From: Stakelama marina
Lineage (GTDB): Bacteria > Pseudomonadota > Alphaproteobacteria > Sphingomonadales > Sphingomonadaceae
Assembly (NCBI RefSeq): GCF_018122655.1
Contig: NZ_JAGRQC010000003.1
Span: 248,001 to 312,000 of the forward strand
Length of the DNA: 64,000 nucleotides
Direction: 5' to 3'
Positions 1 through 10,874 of this stretch are shown here, piece by piece; the first letter of the stretch is position 1, and every line of letters begins with the position of its first letter. A program made the translations under genes and the position numbers. Under the pieces are notes generated by a model. It worked only from the letters and a program-made list of their open reading frames with translations. It had not been told where the DNA came from and did not search any database.

Positions 1-382
1 CGACCCTCAGCCGGTGCTCGCGACCGCACAGGTGGAGAGCGGCGGATACCCCCTGGTCCGAAGCGGCGCGGCACAGCGCTTCGCCATCGCCGTCGCCGGT
101 ATGGGCAACGCGCAGCCCCGCGGCATGCGCCGCCTCTGCCGTCTGTGGCCCGACCGCATAGACCGGCAGCGATGCAAGCGAAGTCAGCTGGTCGCCCGCC
201 TGGCGGACGGCATTCGCGCTGGTCAGGATCAGCGCGTCATGCGCGCCATGGGGCAGCGACCATGGCAGCGGCCGCACGGCGAACAGCGGGAGGCATATCG
301 GTTCGATTCCGACCGCCCTCAGCCGTCCGGCAGTTGCCGCATTGCCCGGTTCGGGCCGCAACACGGCGACCGGGCGGCTCAT
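1..382 (-). CDS. hemD: Uroporphyrinogen-III synthase, partial (C-terminus outside window)
   Basis: Uroporphyrinogen-III synthase cyclises hydroxymethylbilane to uroporphyrinogen III in cytosolic tetrapyrrole synthesis. The reading frame opens with an ATG at 382 that overlaps the hemC stop by four bases (ATGA), and stays open to the window edge, giving about 127 residues. The N-terminus reads MSRPVAVLRPEPGNAATAGR, and LILTSANAVR follows near residue 50; both are typical of the HemD fold (R-P-E...T at the start, then a T/S-SxN-A motif). The rest, roughly half, lies outside the window. Overlap with hemC, whose product HemD uses directly, supports translational coupling. Identification rests on motif plus context and is fairly secure. 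Confidence 0.88.
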   Translation of the reverse strand, partial: MSRPVAVLRPEPGNAATAGRLRAVGIEPICLPLFAVRPLPWSLPHGAHDALILTSANAVRQAGDQLTSLASLPVYAVGPQTAEAAHAAGLRVAHTGDGDGEALCRAASDQGVSAALHLCGREHRLRV

Positions 383-1296
383 GCGCCCGCGAACAGCGAG
401 CGGATCGATTCGGGCGCTTCGGCTAGCAGGTCGCGGGCCAGCGACGGCGCGATATCGGGATCGCCCGGCGCGGCGGCGGCGTTCCCGGCGACATGCGCGC
501 TGCCATCGATCGCCAGCAATTCGGCACGCAGCAGCAGCGACGGGCCGGCGATTGTCGCGAGTGCGGCGACGGGCGATTGGCAGTCCGCGCCCAGCTCCGC
601 GAGAAAGGCGCGCTCGGTCCTCACGCAGATATCGGTGTCGCGGTGGTTGAGCGGCGCGAGCAGCGAACGGGTGCGTTCGTCGTCGGCGCGCGCCTCCACG
701 CCGACCGCGCCCTGTGCCGGGGCGGGCAGCAGTTCTTCGGGTGGAATCGTGGTGCCGACGTCATGCCGCCCCAGCCGCACCAGCCCCGCCGCGGCGAGCA
801 GGGTCGCATCGGCCTCTCCGGCGGCAAGCTTGGCCAGCCGCGTATCGACATTGCCGCGAAACAGCACGATTGTCAGGTCGGGCCGCAGCTTGCGGAGCTG
901 TGCCGAACGGCGCGGCGAGCTGGTGCCGACAACGGCGCCTTCGCGCAGCGCAGCCACCGATTCCGCGCCGATGATCCGGTCACACGTCGTTTCGCGCTCG
1001 AGGATCGCCGCGATAGCGATGGCCGCGGGACGAATCGTCTCGACATCCTTCATCGAATGCACCGCGCAGTCGATCTCGCCGGCGAGCAGCGCCCGGTCGA
1101 GTTCCTTGGTCCACAGCGCCTTGCCGCCGATCTCGGCCAGCGCGCGGTCCTGCACGCGGTCGCCGGTGGTGCGCACGATGACGATCTCGACGGCGTCCGC
1201 CTCCCACCCATGTGTGGCGACCAGTGCGTCGCGCACCATATTCGCCTGGATGAGCGCGAGCGGCGAACCGCGGGTTCCGATACGAAAAGCTGGCAT
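379..1296 (-). CDS. hemC: Hydroxymethylbilane synthase (porphobilinogen deaminase)
   Basis: HemC polymerises four porphobilinogen units into hydroxymethylbilane in the cytosol. The 305-residue product has the usual length. The N-terminal GTRGSPLA (residues 7-14) and the GADCQSPVAA segment are both clear; the Cys at about residue 239 is the family's dipyrromethane-cofactor attachment site. HSMKDVET, seen near residue 80, is the family's conserved HS-KD region. It is followed by hemD with a four-base overlap, so the two form a haem/tetrapyrrole operon. The start lies 38 bases from tsaD on the opposite strand, so the two operons share a short divergent promoter region. Confidence 0.97.
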   Translation of the reverse strand: MPAFRIGTRGSPLALIQANMVRDALVATHGWEADAVEIVIVRTTGDRVQDRALAEIGGKALWTKELDRALLAGEIDCAVHSMKDVETIRPAAIAIAAILERETTCDRIIGAESVAALREGAVVGTSSPRRSAQLRKLRPDLTIVLFRGNVDTRLAKLAAGEADATLLAAAGLVRLGRHDVGTTIPPEELLPAPAQGAVGVEARADDERTRSLLAPLNHRDTDICVRTERAFLAELGADCQSPVAALATIAGPSLLLRAELLAIDGSAHVAGNAAAAPGDPDIAPSLARDLLAEAPESIRSLFAGA

Positions 1297-1334
1297 GGCC
1301 TTGTGCTACAGCCGCTGAGGGTTAGAGGAAAGCC

Positions 1335-2369
1335 ATGGCGCTGATCCTGGGTCTTGAATCGAGTTGTGACGAAACCGCGGCGGCGCTCGTGCGCGACGAT
1401 CGCACTATCCTGGCGCACAAGCTTGCCGGGCAGGAGGCCGAGCACGCGCCCTATGGCGGCGTGGTTCCCGAAATTGCCGCGCGCGCGCACGTCGAGATCC
1501 TCGGCCCGCTGGTCGAAGCGGCGCTTGCCGAGGCGGGTGCCACACTCGCCGATGTCGATGCCATCGCCGCGACCGCCGGGCCGGGGCTGATCGGCGGGGT
1601 GATGGTCGGTCTGGTGACGGGAAAGGCGCTCGCGCTGGCGACGGGAAAGCCGCTCGTTGCGGTCAATCACCTCGAAGGCCATGCGCTGAGCCCGCGGCTC
1701 GCCGATCCCGAACTCGAATTTCCCTATCTGTTGCTGCTCGTCTCGGGTGGGCATTGCCAGTTGTTGCTGGTGCGCGGTGTCGGCGACTATCGCAGGCTGG
1801 CGACCACGATCGACGATGCGGCGGGAGAGGCGTTCGACAAGACCGCGAAGCTGCTCGGGCTTGGCTTTCCCGGCGGCCCGGCGGTCGAGCGCGCGGCGAC
1901 GAAGGGCGATCCGAAGGCGGTGCCGCTGCCGCGCCCGCTGGTCGGGTCTGCCGAGCCGCATTTCTCCTTTGCCGGACTGAAAAGCGCGGTGCTGCGCGCG
2001 CGCGATGCCGGCACGCATGCGCCCGAGGATATCGCCGCGTCGTTCCAGCAGGCGGTCGTCGATTGCCTGATCGACCGCACCAAGCGGGCGCTTGCTCAGG
2101 CGGAGGGTGTCACCGCACTCGTCGTCGCGGGCGGCGTCGCGGCGAACCAATCGGTGCGTCATGCGCTTGAAGGGCTGGCGGGTGACGCCGGCATGCGCTT
2201 CGTCGCGCCGCCGCTGTGGCTGTGCACCGACAATGCGGCGATGATCGGCTGGGCGGGCGCCGAGCGCTTTTCGGCCGGTCTCACCGATCCGCTCGATATC
2301 GCGGCGCGCGCGCGCTGGCCGCTCGACGAGACCGCGGAAAAGGTAAGAGGAGCAGGGGTTAAGGCATGA
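1335..2369 (+). CDS. tsaD: tRNA N6-adenosine threonylcarbamoyltransferase
   Basis: TsaD (Gcp/YgjD) transfers threonylcarbamoyl to A37 of ANN-decoding tRNAs, together with TsaB and TsaE, in the cytosol. The 344-residue protein starts [19 protein letters not shown], the family signature. It carries NHLEGH near residue 112, whose His residues bind the metal, and a VSGGHCQLL segment near 139. The ASKHA fold's late glycine-rich [10 protein letters not shown] is near residue 263. GAGGAAAG just upstream of the ATG serves as ribosome binding site. The stop overlaps the gpsA start by four bases, so the two are coupled. Confidence 0.97.
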   Translation: MALILGLESSCDETAAALVRDDRTILAHKLAGQEAEHAPYGGVVPEIAARAHVEILGPLVEAALAEAGATLADVDAIAATAGPGLIGGVMVGLVTGKALALATGKPLVAVNHLEGHALSPRLADPELEFPYLLLLVSGGHCQLLLVRGVGDYRRLATTIDDAAGEAFDKTAKLLGLGFPGGPAVERAATKGDPKAVPLPRPLVGSAEPHFSFAGLKSAVLRARDAGTHAPEDIAASFQQAVVDCLIDRTKRALAQAEGVTALVVAGGVAANQSVRHALEGLAGDAGMRFVAPPLWLCTDNAAMIGWAGAERFSAGLTDPLDIAARARWPLDETAEKVRGAGVKA

Positions 2370-3343
2370 AGATCGGCGTGATCGGAGGCGGCGCATGGGG
2401 CACGGCACTCGCGCAGGTAATGGCGAGCGGCGGCAACGACGTCCGCCTCTGGGCGCGCGAGAAGGAAGTCGTCAGCGTCATCAACTCGGTCCATCGCAAC
2501 ACGCTGTTCCTGCCCGATTGCCCGCTTTCGGAACGCATCACCGCGACCGGCGAGCTTGGCTGGGTCGGCGAAACCGACGCGATCCTCGTCGTCACGCCTG
2601 CGCAGCATATGCGCACCGTTCTGGAAGGACTGCCCGACAATGGCCGCCCGCTGATCCTGTGTTCGAAGGGGATCGAGGCGGGCAGCCTCAAGCTGCTGCA
2701 CGAGGTCGCGCATGAGGTGATGGCCTCGTCCCCGATCGCGGTTCTGTCCGGCCCGACCTTCGCGCACGAGGTCGCCGCCGGGCTTCCCACCGCAGTCACG
2801 CTGGCGTCGGCGGACGAAGAACTCGCGCGCGATCTGGCCGAACGGATCGCCCAGCCGACCTTCCGCCCCTATGCGACGGGCGATGTCGCCGGTGCCGAGA
2901 TCGGCGGTGCGGTGAAAAATGTGCTCGCCATCGCCTGCGGCGTGGTCGATGGCGCGGGGCTGGGGCAGAATGCGCGCGCGGCGATGATCGCGCGCGGCTT
3001 TGCCGAAATGACGCGTTTCGGCCTGGCAAGGGGCGCGCGCGTCGAAACGCTGGGCGGGCTATCGGGGCTCGGCGATCTCGTGCTTACCTGCACCTCGACC
3101 AGCTCGCGTAATTTCTCGCTCGGCGTCGGACTGGGCGAGGGCAAGCCCGCGCGCGAACTGCTCGAGGATCGCCGTACCGTGGCCGAAGGGGCCGCGACCG
3201 CGCCCGTGCTGCGCGAGGCGGCAAGCGAAGCGGGCGTCGACATGCCGATCACCCAGGCGGTTTGTGCGCTGCTCGAAGGCGCGCAGGTCCGCCCGGTGAT
3301 CGATGCGCTGCTCAACCGCCCCCTGCGCGCCGAGGGCGTGTAA
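2366..3343 (+). CDS. gpsA: Glycerol-3-phosphate dehydrogenase [NAD(P)+]
   Basis: GpsA reduces dihydroxyacetone phosphate to sn-glycerol 3-phosphate, the backbone for phospholipids. The 325-residue protein opens with a Rossmann motif, [23 protein letters not shown] appears near residue 93, LSGPTFAHE near 128, and the helical C-terminal domain begins with [13 protein letters not shown], where the Lys is catalytic in the family. The tsaD-gpsA overlap and the same order seen in other alphaproteobacteria point to one transcript. It converges with the AsmA-like gene, leaving only eight bases between the stops. Confidence 0.97.
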   Translation: MKIGVIGGGAWGTALAQVMASGGNDVRLWAREKEVVSVINSVHRNTLFLPDCPLSERITATGELGWVGETDAILVVTPAQHMRTVLEGLPDNGRPLILCSKGIEAGSLKLLHEVAHEVMASSPIAVLSGPTFAHEVAAGLPTAVTLASADEELARDLAERIAQPTFRPYATGDVAGAEIGGAVKNVLAIACGVVDGAGLGQNARAAMIARGFAEMTRFGLARGARVETLGGLSGLGDLVLTCTSTSSRNFSLGVGLGEGKPARELLEDRRTVAEGAATAPVLREAASEAGVDMPITQAVCALLEGAQVRPVIDALLNRPLRAEGV

Positions 3344-3351
3344 CCGGCCGG

Positions 3352-5193
3352 TCAGCGCGCGAGCACCTTGCCGCGTAATGCCGCACAATCGACATTGTCG
3401 GCCAGCGGCCGCTGATTGCCGGTGATCGCATCGCCGAGCATGCCCAGAATGTTACCGACGCTTTTCGCGCCCTCGGGAGCATGGGCTTTGGGCGACCGGA
3501 TCGTACCGCTGACGGTGATCGGCTTTTTCAGCCGCAGGATGCTGTCCTTTTTCGGCGCGCCGTAGAGCGCGGCGCGGATCTGTTCGTCGGACAGGCGGAT
3601 GCCGCCGACCACGCGCGTCTGCGACCGTGACGTGTCGATCAGCAGCGGATCGAAGGTGCCGAGGCCGTTTTTGACGTCAAGCCGCATCCCCAGGCAGCGC
3701 AGCCGCGCCTGTTTGTCCTTGTCGGCGAAGACGCCGCGCCCGACATCGAGCCCGATGAACGATGCGAGCTTTGCCGGAAGCACGCCCGAACTCGATACCA
3801 GCGCGACGGTGCCCGTCGAACGGCCGAGCGCGGCGCGGATCGTCTCGCCCGATCCCGTCAGCTTGGCATAGCCCGATAGCGGCGCATCGAAATCGCCTGC
3901 GCCGCCGAAGGTGGCGATCGTCGAGTCCTTGAGCGTCAGATCGACGCTCAGTTGCGGTGCCTTGCGGTCGCGCTGGTCGATGACGACCGGTCCCGACAGC
4001 GTGCCCCTGATGAGATTCGCGACGACCGGCGAGATGTGCAGTCGCGAATGGTCGAGCACCAGCGTGCCCGACAGCGCGGTAAAGGGAGTCTTGTCGTCGA
4101 ACAACAGCTTCGCCACGCGGATGTCGAGCGAGCCATCGACATCGCTCACGCTTTTCAGGTCGATACGGGTGTCGGGCAGGATTCGCGGTCCCGTTCGCGC
4201 GTGCTGTGCCGCGGCCTTTGCCAGCCCGGCATCTGAGGCGAGGTCGTTGAAGTCCAGCGTCGCGAAATCGAGCGCGCCGTCGATCCGCGATCGACCGTTG
4301 TCCTTGACGATGGTGGCATGGCCTTCGCTCAGCCGAGACCTGCCGATCGTGCCGGTCAGGCCGATGATCTTCCAGATATCGCCGTCATGGTCCGCGCGCG
4401 CCGACAGGTTGACCGGCTGCGTGCCGAACAGTCCCGCCTCGATGATCGCGTCGACATAGCGCAGATTGGCCGCCTTCGCGTCGATCTCCGCATTCATGTG
4501 ACCGGTGTCGAGCGGATGGTCCATTGCGCCGTCGATCGTCATCGACAGTGCCGAACCGTCGATCGCGACGGTGAACGGCCAGCGTGCATCGCGCGTCACC
4601 GGTGCGCCCTTTGCCGACACATCGACCGGCGCGTCCCGGACATGGCCCTTGCCGGTCGCGAACACGCCCGAATCATCGGCGCGTAGCCTCAGCGCGAACG
4701 ATCGGTCCTGTTTCGCATCGCTATAGGTCAGGAAGCTGTCGGCGATGCTAAGCGACTCGATACCATTTCCCGATCCGCCGCCGCTGCTGCTTTGCGCCTC
4801 CCAGTTTTTTCGGCCATCGCCGTCGCGCACCAGCGCGAGTTTCGCGCCGCTCAGCGACAGCGCCTCGGGGTCGAAGCTGCCGGTGAGAAGCGGCAGTGCG
4901 GCAAAGCGCAGATCGGCCTGTTCGACGCGGATCATGTCGCCCGTGCCCGCCCAGCGCGGCTGGGCGACGCGCAGGCCGCGTATACGCACGGTGGGATGAA
5001 AGCCGAACCAGCCGATCCGCTCGACCGAATCGAGCGCGACGCGAGTCCTGAATCGCTCGGACAGCCGGTCGCGGACCAGTCCGTCGAGCGCACCCCAGGG
5101 AAACATGGCGAGCGCCAGAAGCGCGAGCACCACCACGGCGACCACGCCGATCGCAATACGGCGCGCGAGCCGCGATTGTTTTGCCGAAATCAC
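3352..5193 (-). CDS. AsmA family envelope protein
   Basis: This 613-residue protein looks like an AsmA-family member, a group of inner-membrane-anchored periplasmic proteins linked to outer membrane lipid homeostasis. A single hydrophobic helix (about residues 12-32, IGVVAVVVLALLALAMFPW) is followed by a long beta-rich region. That region has the repeated short 'DGxLDIRVAKL' and 'LSVDLTLKDS' style strands typical of AsmA, and a C-terminal AsmA_2-type region near VALVSSSGVLPAK. The start used is GTG at 5193; I see no strong ribosome binding site, so a slightly different start is possible. It lies 42 bases after a DUF1674 gene on the same strand. Substrate and partner cannot be read from sequence. 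Confidence 0.85.
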   Translation of the reverse strand: MISAKQSRLARRIAIGVVAVVVLALLALAMFPWGALDGLVRDRLSERFRTRVALDSVERIGWFGFHPTVRIRGLRVAQPRWAGTGDMIRVEQADLRFAALPLLTGSFDPEALSLSGAKLALVRDGDGRKNWEAQSSSGGGSGNGIESLSIADSFLTYSDAKQDRSFALRLRADDSGVFATGKGHVRDAPVDVSAKGAPVTRDARWPFTVAIDGSALSMTIDGAMDHPLDTGHMNAEIDAKAANLRYVDAIIEAGLFGTQPVNLSARADHDGDIWKIIGLTGTIGRSRLSEGHATIVKDNGRSRIDGALDFATLDFNDLASDAGLAKAAAQHARTGPRILPDTRIDLKSVSDVDGSLDIRVAKLLFDDKTPFTALSGTLVLDHSRLHISPVVANLIRGTLSGPVVIDQRDRKAPQLSVDLTLKDSTIATFGGAGDFDAPLSGYAKLTGSGETIRAALGRSTGTVALVSSSGVLPAKLASFIGLDVGRGVFADKDKQARLRCLGMRLDVKNGLGTFDPLLIDTSRSQTRVVGGIRLSDEQIRAALYGAPKKDSILRLKKPITVSGTIRSPKAHAPEGAKSVGNILGMLGDAITGNQRPLADNVDCAALRGKVLAR

Positions 5194-5235
5194 CGGCAGA
5201 TGACGCGCATGGAGGGCGGTTCGTTCCGCGAAGCT

Positions 5236-5400
5236 TCAGAAGTCGATCGCGACGCCCTTTTTTTCCCAGTCGCCATAGCGCGTCGGATCGCGGCCCAGCG
5301 GGTCCTGCTCGGGATCGCGCTCGGTCGGCTGCGGCTTGGGCACCGGCGGGCTCTTCGAAAGATGCGCTGGCGGTTTGACATGCGGCGGACGGCGTCCCAT
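5236..5400 (-). CDS. DUF1674 protein (SdhAF4-like)
   Basis: A 54-residue basic, proline-rich protein ending in DPLGRDPTRYGDWEKKGVAIDF-like sequence: the RYGDWE...DF tail is the hallmark of DUF1674. That family includes the mitochondrial succinate dehydrogenase assembly factor SdhAF4/Sdh8. In alphaproteobacteria its role is inferred, probably chaperoning flavinylated SdhA. The ATG at 5400 is preceded by AAGGAG at ideal spacing, which fixes the start even though the frame stays open much further upstream, antisense to rsmB. The first 35 residues are low complexity and probably disordered. Confidence 0.88.
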   Translation of the reverse strand: MGRRPPHVKPPAHLSKSPPVPKPQPTERDPEQDPLGRDPTRYGDWEKKGVAIDF

Positions 5401-5469
5401 CGGGCACTCCTTCGCGATTGATCGGTGGCGTCGTGCTACCGACATCGGTGGCCCAGGGAAGGCTTGCAA

Positions 5470-6789
5470 GTGAAACCAGCGCGTCCACAGCGCCCCAACC
5501 GCGCATCGCGCCGCCCCCGGCTCGCGCCCGAGCAGGCCGGGCTGCCCGCGCGCCGTGCCGCGCTGCGGCTGCTTGATGCGGTGCTGCGCCGCGGGCTGGC
5601 GCTCGAAGCCGCGCTCGATCAGGCCGCGGCCGGGCTCGACAAGCGCGAGGATCGTGCGCTCGCCCATGCCATCGCGGCCGAGGCGCTGCGCCGGCTCGCC
5701 GATCTCGACGCGGCCATCGATTCGGCGACGCGCCAGCGCCTTCCCGACGATGCCAAGGCGCGCTTCGTGCTGCGCATCGCGCTCGTCCAGGCGCTTGCCA
5801 TGAACATTGCCCCGCACGCGGCGATCGCCACCGCGCTGCCGCTCGTCGATGGCGGCCCGCGGCGCCTCGTTCACGGCGTCTTCGGCACGCTGATGCGCGG
5901 CGAAGCCCGATTGCCCGAAGCGCCGCAACTGCCGCCCGCCGTCGCCGATCGCTGGCGCGGGCAATGGGGCGACCATGTGGTGGATGCCGCACAGCGAGCA
6001 ATCTCCGCGCCACCGCCGATCGACCTCACGCTGGCTCGCGCCGAGGAAACCGAAGACTGGGAGAAGCGGCTCCACGGCGAAAGCCTGCTTCCCGGGCATG
6101 TCCGCCTTCCCGCCGGGACGCCCGTTCCCGCGACCGAAGGCTTCGCCGAAGGCGCGTGGTGGGTACAGGACATCGCCGCGTCGCTGCCTGCCCGGCTGGG
6201 CGGCGGGGGCAGTGGCCATGCGCTCGATCTGTGCGCCGCGCCGGGGGGCAAGACGCTGCAACTCGCAGCAAGCGGGTGGGATGTCACCGCGGTCGATATC
6301 TCGGAAAGTCGTCTCGCGCGACTTCGTGAAAATCTCGAACGCACCGGGCTCGGCGCGCAGATCGTTGCCGCCGATCTGCTCGAATGGGAACCCGACGCCG
6401 CCGCCGATCTCGTTTTGCTCGACGCGCCGTGCAGCGCGACCGGCATTTTCCGCCGCCATCCCGACGTGCTCCACCGCGTCCGCCCGGCAATCATCGCGGA
6501 GGCGGCACAGCTTCAGGCGAAATTGTTCGACCGTGCGGCGCGCTGGGTACGTCCGGGTGGCTTGCTGGTCTATGCGACCTGCTCGATGGAGCGCGAAGAG
6601 GGCGAGGACCAGCTTGCCGGCTTTCTCGATCGGCACGGCGACTTCGCGGTCGATCCGGTGCTGCCCGACGAACTGCCCGATGGCGTCTATGCCGCGCCCG
6701 GCGGATGGTTGCGCACGCTGCCCGACATGCTCGCCGATGAAGGCGGGCTCGACGGATTCTTCATGGTCCGGCTGATGCGGACGGCCTGA
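5470..6789 (+). CDS. rsmB: 16S rRNA (cytosine-C5)-methyltransferase, RsmB family
   Basis: This is an S-adenosylmethionine-dependent RNA m5C methyltransferase of the RsmB/Sun family, expected to modify 16S rRNA. The product has about 439 residues. An N-terminal NusB-like helical domain ([20 protein letters not shown]) is followed by a Rossmann methyltransferase domain. That domain contains [15 protein letters not shown] (SAM binding), the DAPCSATG motif and the ATCSMEREE motif; the two Cys are the release and catalytic residues of the family. I chose GTG at 5470, behind AGGGAAGG; a GTG at 5425 would add 15 unlike residues. It heads the series rsmB-rpe-heparinase-purH. Confidence 0.93.
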   Translation: MKPARPQRPNRASRRPRLAPEQAGLPARRAALRLLDAVLRRGLALEAALDQAAAGLDKREDRALAHAIAAEALRRLADLDAAIDSATRQRLPDDAKARFVLRIALVQALAMNIAPHAAIATALPLVDGGPRRLVHGVFGTLMRGEARLPEAPQLPPAVADRWRGQWGDHVVDAAQRAISAPPPIDLTLARAEETEDWEKRLHGESLLPGHVRLPAGTPVPATEGFAEGAWWVQDIAASLPARLGGGGSGHALDLCAAPGGKTLQLAASGWDVTAVDISESRLARLRENLERTGLGAQIVAADLLEWEPDAAADLVLLDAPCSATGIFRRHPDVLHRVRPAIIAEAAQLQAKLFDRAARWVRPGGLLVYATCSMEREEGEDQLAGFLDRHGDFAVDPVLPDELPDGVYAAPGGWLRTLPDMLADEGGLDGFFMVRLMRTA

Positions 6790-6829
6790 TCGTTCTTGCG
6801 GGCGATTCGGTGCATGCTACATGGGGGCC

Positions 6830-7495
6830 ATGCAGCAGCCCGTCCGTATCGCACCGTCCATCCTTTCCGCCGATTTCGCCCGGCTGGGTGAGGAAGTGCG
6901 CGCCATCGACGCGGCGGGCGCCGACTGGATCCATGTCGATGTGATGGACGGCCATTTCGTGCCCAACATCACGATCGGACCCGGTGTGGTGAAGGCGCTC
7001 CGTGCGCATTCTGACAAGCCGTTCGACGTTCATCTGATGATCGCGCCGGTCGATCCCTTCATCCAGGCATTTGCCGAAGCGGGTGCCGACTGCATTTCGG
7101 TACACCCCGAAAGCGGCCCGCATCTCCACCGTACGCTCCAGTCGATCAAGGCGCTCGGCAAGCGCGCCGGGGTCGTGCTCAACCCGGCAACGCCGGTCGA
7201 GGTGGTCGATACCGTCCTCGACCTTGTCGATCTGGTGCTGGTGATGAGCGTCAATCCGGGGTTCGGCGGGCAAAAATTCATTACCAGCCAGCTCGACAAG
7301 ATTGCGGCGCTGCGCGCGCGGATCGACGCTTCGGGACGCGAGATCGATCTGGAGGTCGATGGCGGAATCGACGCCGAAACCGCGCCGCTAGCCATCGCGG
7401 CGGGCGCCGATGCGCTGGTGGCGGGGACCGCGACCTTTCGCGGCGGGCCGGACAAATATGCGGAAAATATCGCGACGCTGCGGGGCGCGCGGTGA
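6830..7495 (+). CDS. rpe: Ribulose-phosphate 3-epimerase
   Basis: Rpe interconverts D-ribulose 5-phosphate and D-xylulose 5-phosphate in the pentose phosphate pathway. The protein (221 residues from this ATG) is a TIM barrel with [16 protein letters not shown] at the start and [12 protein letters not shown] near residue 35, which carries metal-binding His and Asp. DVHLMI appears near 68, SVNPGFGGQ near 140, and VDGGID near 175, with the second catalytic Asp. An in-frame ATG at 6821 would add three residues; neither start has a clear Shine-Dalgarno sequence. The stop overlaps the downstream heparinase gene start (GTGA). Confidence 0.96.
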   Translation: MQQPVRIAPSILSADFARLGEEVRAIDAAGADWIHVDVMDGHFVPNITIGPGVVKALRAHSDKPFDVHLMIAPVDPFIQAFAEAGADCISVHPESGPHLHRTLQSIKALGKRAGVVLNPATPVEVVDTVLDLVDLVLVMSVNPGFGGQKFITSQLDKIAALRARIDASGREIDLEVDGGIDAETAPLAIAAGADALVAGTATFRGGPDKYAENIATLRGAR

Positions 7496-9228
7496 ACGCA
7501 TTGCCACCCGACGATCACGAACGCGACGGGATCGAGGAGGGCAAGCGGCTCGTCCGCGTCGGCGGTGACAAGGGACTGTCGCTGGCCGAGCGTTTCAGCG
7601 AGCGGTTGCAGCGGCTCGCCTGGCGCAGCCCGATCCACCGCTTCCGCCTGCGCGGCCGCCATCCGCTCAAGCTGATCGCAGTGGCCGAAGACCCGTTCTT
7701 CGGCGATGTCGAGCGCGGTCAGGCGCTGCTCGACGGGATGCTGCGCTATCGCGGCGAAACGCGCAACCTGTCGGGACTCGATCTCGACAAGCCGACCTAT
7801 TCGGCGGCGTTTGCCGAATATCTCCACAGCTTCGCCTGGCTGCGCGACCTGTCATCGGTCGCGACGCGCGCCACCGCCGCGCCGATTGCCGAGGCGATCA
7901 TGCGGCAATGGGTCGCCGCGCATGGCGATCAGGTCGCCGACCCCGCCTGGCGTCCCGATCTTGCTGGATGGCGCATCCTGTACTGGGTGGCGCATGCGCC
8001 GCTGATCCTGTCGTCGGCCGATCTCGTCTATCGCTCGAACGTGCTCCACGCGCTTGCCCGCGGCGCGCGCCATCTCGATCGTACCGCCGACAAGGTGCCG
8101 GCGGGTGTGCCGCGGCTTGCCGCCTGGTGCGGCGTCGTCGCGTCGGGGCTGATGATTCCGGGCGGCGATCCGCGCCGCGCCTTTGGCGAGGCCGGGCTGG
8201 AACGCGCACTTTCGGTATCGATTTCGGAAGATGGCGGCACCCTGGGTCGCTCGCCCGAGCGTCAGCGCGATGCCGTGGTGCTGCTGACGATGCTGTGCCA
8301 GACCTATGGCGCGCGGCGGCTCGATCCGCCCGCTGTGGTCGAGGATGCGCTGAAGCGCGCGGTGGCTGCGCTGCTCGGCGTGTGTCACGGCGATGGCGGC
8401 ACGTCGAGTTGGCAGGGCAGCGGGCCGATTCCGGCCGAAGTGATCGCGCAGACGGTCGAGGCGACCGGGGTGCGAACGCGTCCGCTCAAACAGGCGCGTG
8501 ACTGGGGCTATCAACGGCTTTCGGCGGGCAGCTCAGTGCTGATCCTCGATGCAGCGCCACCGCCTGTCGCGCGCGTGGTCGAAGGCGGCTGCGCATCGAC
8601 GCTGGCGTTCGAAATGTCCGATGGCGACCGGCGGCTGATCGTCAATTGCGGCGGCGCGCGCGCGGTGCATTCCTCGGTCCCGCGCAAGCTCGCCGAAGGT
8701 CTGCGGACGACCGCCGCGCATTCGACGCTCGTACTCGACGACAGCAATTCGACCGCGATCCACGACGACGGCACGTTGGGGCGCGGTGTCGGAGAGATCG
8801 AGCTGAGCCGCAGCGAAGATGGCGGCGTCGCGCGAATCGAGGCGAGCCATGACGGCTATGTCCGCCGCTACGGCTTTATCCATCGCCGGCATATGGCGCT
8901 CGCCGCCGACGGTCGCGATCTGCGCGGCGAGGATTCGCTCGTCCCCGCCGGAAAGCGGCGCCGCAAGACCGATTCGCCCTTCGCGATCCGTTTCCACCTC
9001 GGTCCGTCGGTGGAGGTATCGCCCACCGCGGACGGGCTGGCGGCGTTCCTGCGCCTGCCCGGCGGTGCGGTGTGGCAGTTCCGGGCGAAGGGCGCCGCGC
9101 TCGACATCGACGACAGTCTGTGGATCGACGGCAGCGGTCGGCCCAGGCTGACCAAGCAGCTCGTCCTGACGGGGGAGACCCCCGCCGGCGGTGCGAGCGT
9201 CACTTGGCTGTTTCGCCGCGCGCGCTGA
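7492..9228 (+). CDS. Heparinase II/III family protein
   Basis: A 578-residue protein of the heparinase II/III family: an alpha/alpha toroid N-terminal half (from about residue 60) and a beta-sandwich C-terminal half. Visible features are [13 protein letters not shown] near residue 246, [12 protein letters not shown] near 299 and [14 protein letters not shown] near 408. There is no signal peptide, so unlike secreted polysaccharide lyases it should be cytosolic. It starts at a GTG that overlaps the rpe stop by four bases and is followed 46 bases later by purH. From memory, a heparinase-family gene next to purH and an rsmB-type gene is common in alphaproteobacteria, which suggests a conserved housekeeping role rather than heparin catabolism. 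Substrate unknown. Confidence 0.88.
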   Translation: MNALPPDDHERDGIEEGKRLVRVGGDKGLSLAERFSERLQRLAWRSPIHRFRLRGRHPLKLIAVAEDPFFGDVERGQALLDGMLRYRGETRNLSGLDLDKPTYSAAFAEYLHSFAWLRDLSSVATRATAAPIAEAIMRQWVAAHGDQVADPAWRPDLAGWRILYWVAHAPLILSSADLVYRSNVLHALARGARHLDRTADKVPAGVPRLAAWCGVVASGLMIPGGDPRRAFGEAGLERALSVSISEDGGTLGRSPERQRDAVVLLTMLCQTYGARRLDPPAVVEDALKRAVAALLGVCHGDGGTSSWQGSGPIPAEVIAQTVEATGVRTRPLKQARDWGYQRLSAGSSVLILDAAPPPVARVVEGGCASTLAFEMSDGDRRLIVNCGGARAVHSSVPRKLAEGLRTTAAHSTLVLDDSNSTAIHDDGTLGRGVGEIELSRSEDGGVARIEASHDGYVRRYGFIHRRHMALAADGRDLRGEDSLVPAGKRRRKTDSPFAIRFHLGPSVEVSPTADGLAAFLRLPGGAVWQFRAKGAALDIDDSLWIDGSGRPRLTKQLVLTGETPAGGASVTWLFRRAR

Positions 9229-9274
9229 CCGATAGGGGTTGCGCCGCGGCGGTGTTTGCGAAAAAGGACCGCCC

Positions 9275-10861
9275 ATGACGACCATCCCCATCCGCCGCGC
9301 GCTCCTGTCCGTTTCCGACAAGAGCGGAATCACCGAACTCGGCGCGGCGCTCGCGCGCCACGGCGTCGAACTCGTCTCGACCGGCGGCACCGCCAAGGCG
9401 TTGCGCGATGCCGGCCTGGAGGTGCGCGACATCTCCGATCTCACCGGTTTTCCCGAGATGATGGATGGGCGCGTCAAGACGCTGCATCCGGTGGTCCATG
9501 GCGGCCTGCTCGCGGTGCGCGATAATGAGGCGCATGTCGCCTCGATGGACGAACACGGCATCGGCGCGATCGACCTTGTCGTCGTCAATCTCTACCCGTT
9601 CGAAGCGACCGTCGCGAAGGGTGCCGCGCGCGACGAGATCATCGAGAATATCGATATCGGCGGCCCGTCGATGGTGCGTTCGGCGGCGAAGAACCACGCC
9701 TCGGTCGCGATCGTCACCGATCCCGCCGATTACGATGCGCTGATCGCCGAGATGGAAACCAATGACGGCGGCACCGGCCTCGATACGCGCAAACGATTTG
9801 CCGCCAAGGCCTATGCCGCCACCGCTGCCTATGATTCGGCGATCGCGCAGTGGTTTGCCTTTGCCGATCAGGGCGAGCGCTTCCCCAAGACGTTGCCGCT
9901 CGCCTTCACGCTTGGCGACGAGCTTCGCTATGGCGAGAACCCACACCAGTCGGCCGCGCTTTACCTGCCCAAGGGACCGTCGACGCGCGGCATCGCGCAG
10001 GCCGAGCAGCTTCAGGGCAAGGCGCTCAGCTACAATAATTACAACGACGCCGATGCCGCGCTCGAACTCGTCGCCGAGTTTCGCGATGCGCCGCCGACCG
10101 TCGTCATCGTCAAGCATGCCAATCCGTGCGGCGTCGCCACTGCCGACACGCTGATCGACGCCTATCGCGCAGCACTTGCCTGCGACAGCGTTTCGGCGTT
10201 CGGCGGCATCGTGGCGACCAACCGCCCGCTCGACGCCGAAACTGCTGCCGCGATCACCGAAATCTTCACTGAAGTCGTCGCCGCGCCCGACGCCGATGAC
10301 GAGGTGCGCGAGATTTTCGCGAAGAAGAAGAATCTGCGCCTGCTGCTCACCGGCGAGCTTGCCGATCCCGCGCGCCCCGGCCTCGCGCTGCGCTCGATCG
10401 CGGGCGGGATGCTCGTCCAGTCGCGCGATGCGGCGCTGATCGACGGCGATCTGAAGGTCGTGACCAGGCGCCAGCCGACGCCGCAGGAACTCGCCGATTG
10501 CCGCTTCGCCTGGACGGTCGCCAAGCACGTCAAGTCGAACGCGATCGTCTATGCCAAGGGCGGCAGCACCGCAGGAATCGGCGCGGGGCAGATGAGCCGG
10601 GTCGAATCGGCGCGCATCGCCGCGTGGAAGGCGAAGGACGCCGCCGAAAAGGCCGGCTGGGCCGAACCGCGTACGATCGGGTCGGCGGTAGCCTCCGACG
10701 CCTTCTTCCCCTTCGCCGACGGGCTGATGACCGCGGTCGAGGCGGGTGCCAGCGTCGTCATCCAGCCCGGCGGCTCGATCCGCGACGACGAGGTGATCGC
10801 CGCCGCCGACGAGGCTGGGCTGGCGATGGTCTTTACCGGAATGCGCCACTTCCGCCACTAA
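9275..10861 (+). CDS. purH: Bifunctional AICAR formyltransferase/IMP cyclohydrolase
   Basis: PurH catalyses the last two steps of IMP synthesis: formylation of AICAR and ring closure. The 528-residue product has an N-terminal MGS-like IMP cyclohydrolase domain ([43 protein letters not shown]). The C-terminal AICAR transformylase domain shows [14 protein letters not shown], the KHANPCGVA segment with the family's catalytic Lys-His, and [10 protein letters not shown]. The ATG at 9275 follows AAAAAGGACC, a reasonable ribosome binding site; the open frame extends 12 codons further upstream but lacks such a site. A perfect hairpin sits 13 bases after the stop. Confidence 0.98.
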   Translation: MTTIPIRRALLSVSDKSGITELGAALARHGVELVSTGGTAKALRDAGLEVRDISDLTGFPEMMDGRVKTLHPVVHGGLLAVRDNEAHVASMDEHGIGAIDLVVVNLYPFEATVAKGAARDEIIENIDIGGPSMVRSAAKNHASVAIVTDPADYDALIAEMETNDGGTGLDTRKRFAAKAYAATAAYDSAIAQWFAFADQGERFPKTLPLAFTLGDELRYGENPHQSAALYLPKGPSTRGIAQAEQLQGKALSYNNYNDADAALELVAEFRDAPPTVVIVKHANPCGVATADTLIDAYRAALACDSVSAFGGIVATNRPLDAETAAAITEIFTEVVAAPDADDEVREIFAKKKNLRLLLTGELADPARPGLALRSIAGGMLVQSRDAALIDGDLKVVTRRQPTPQELADCRFAWTVAKHVKSNAIVYAKGGSTAGIGAGQMSRVESARIAAWKAKDAAEKAGWAEPRTIGSAVASDAFFPFADGLMTAVEAGASVVIQPGGSIRDDEVIAAADEAGLAMVFTGMRHFRH

Positions 10862-10874
10862 GCCGGACCACCCG

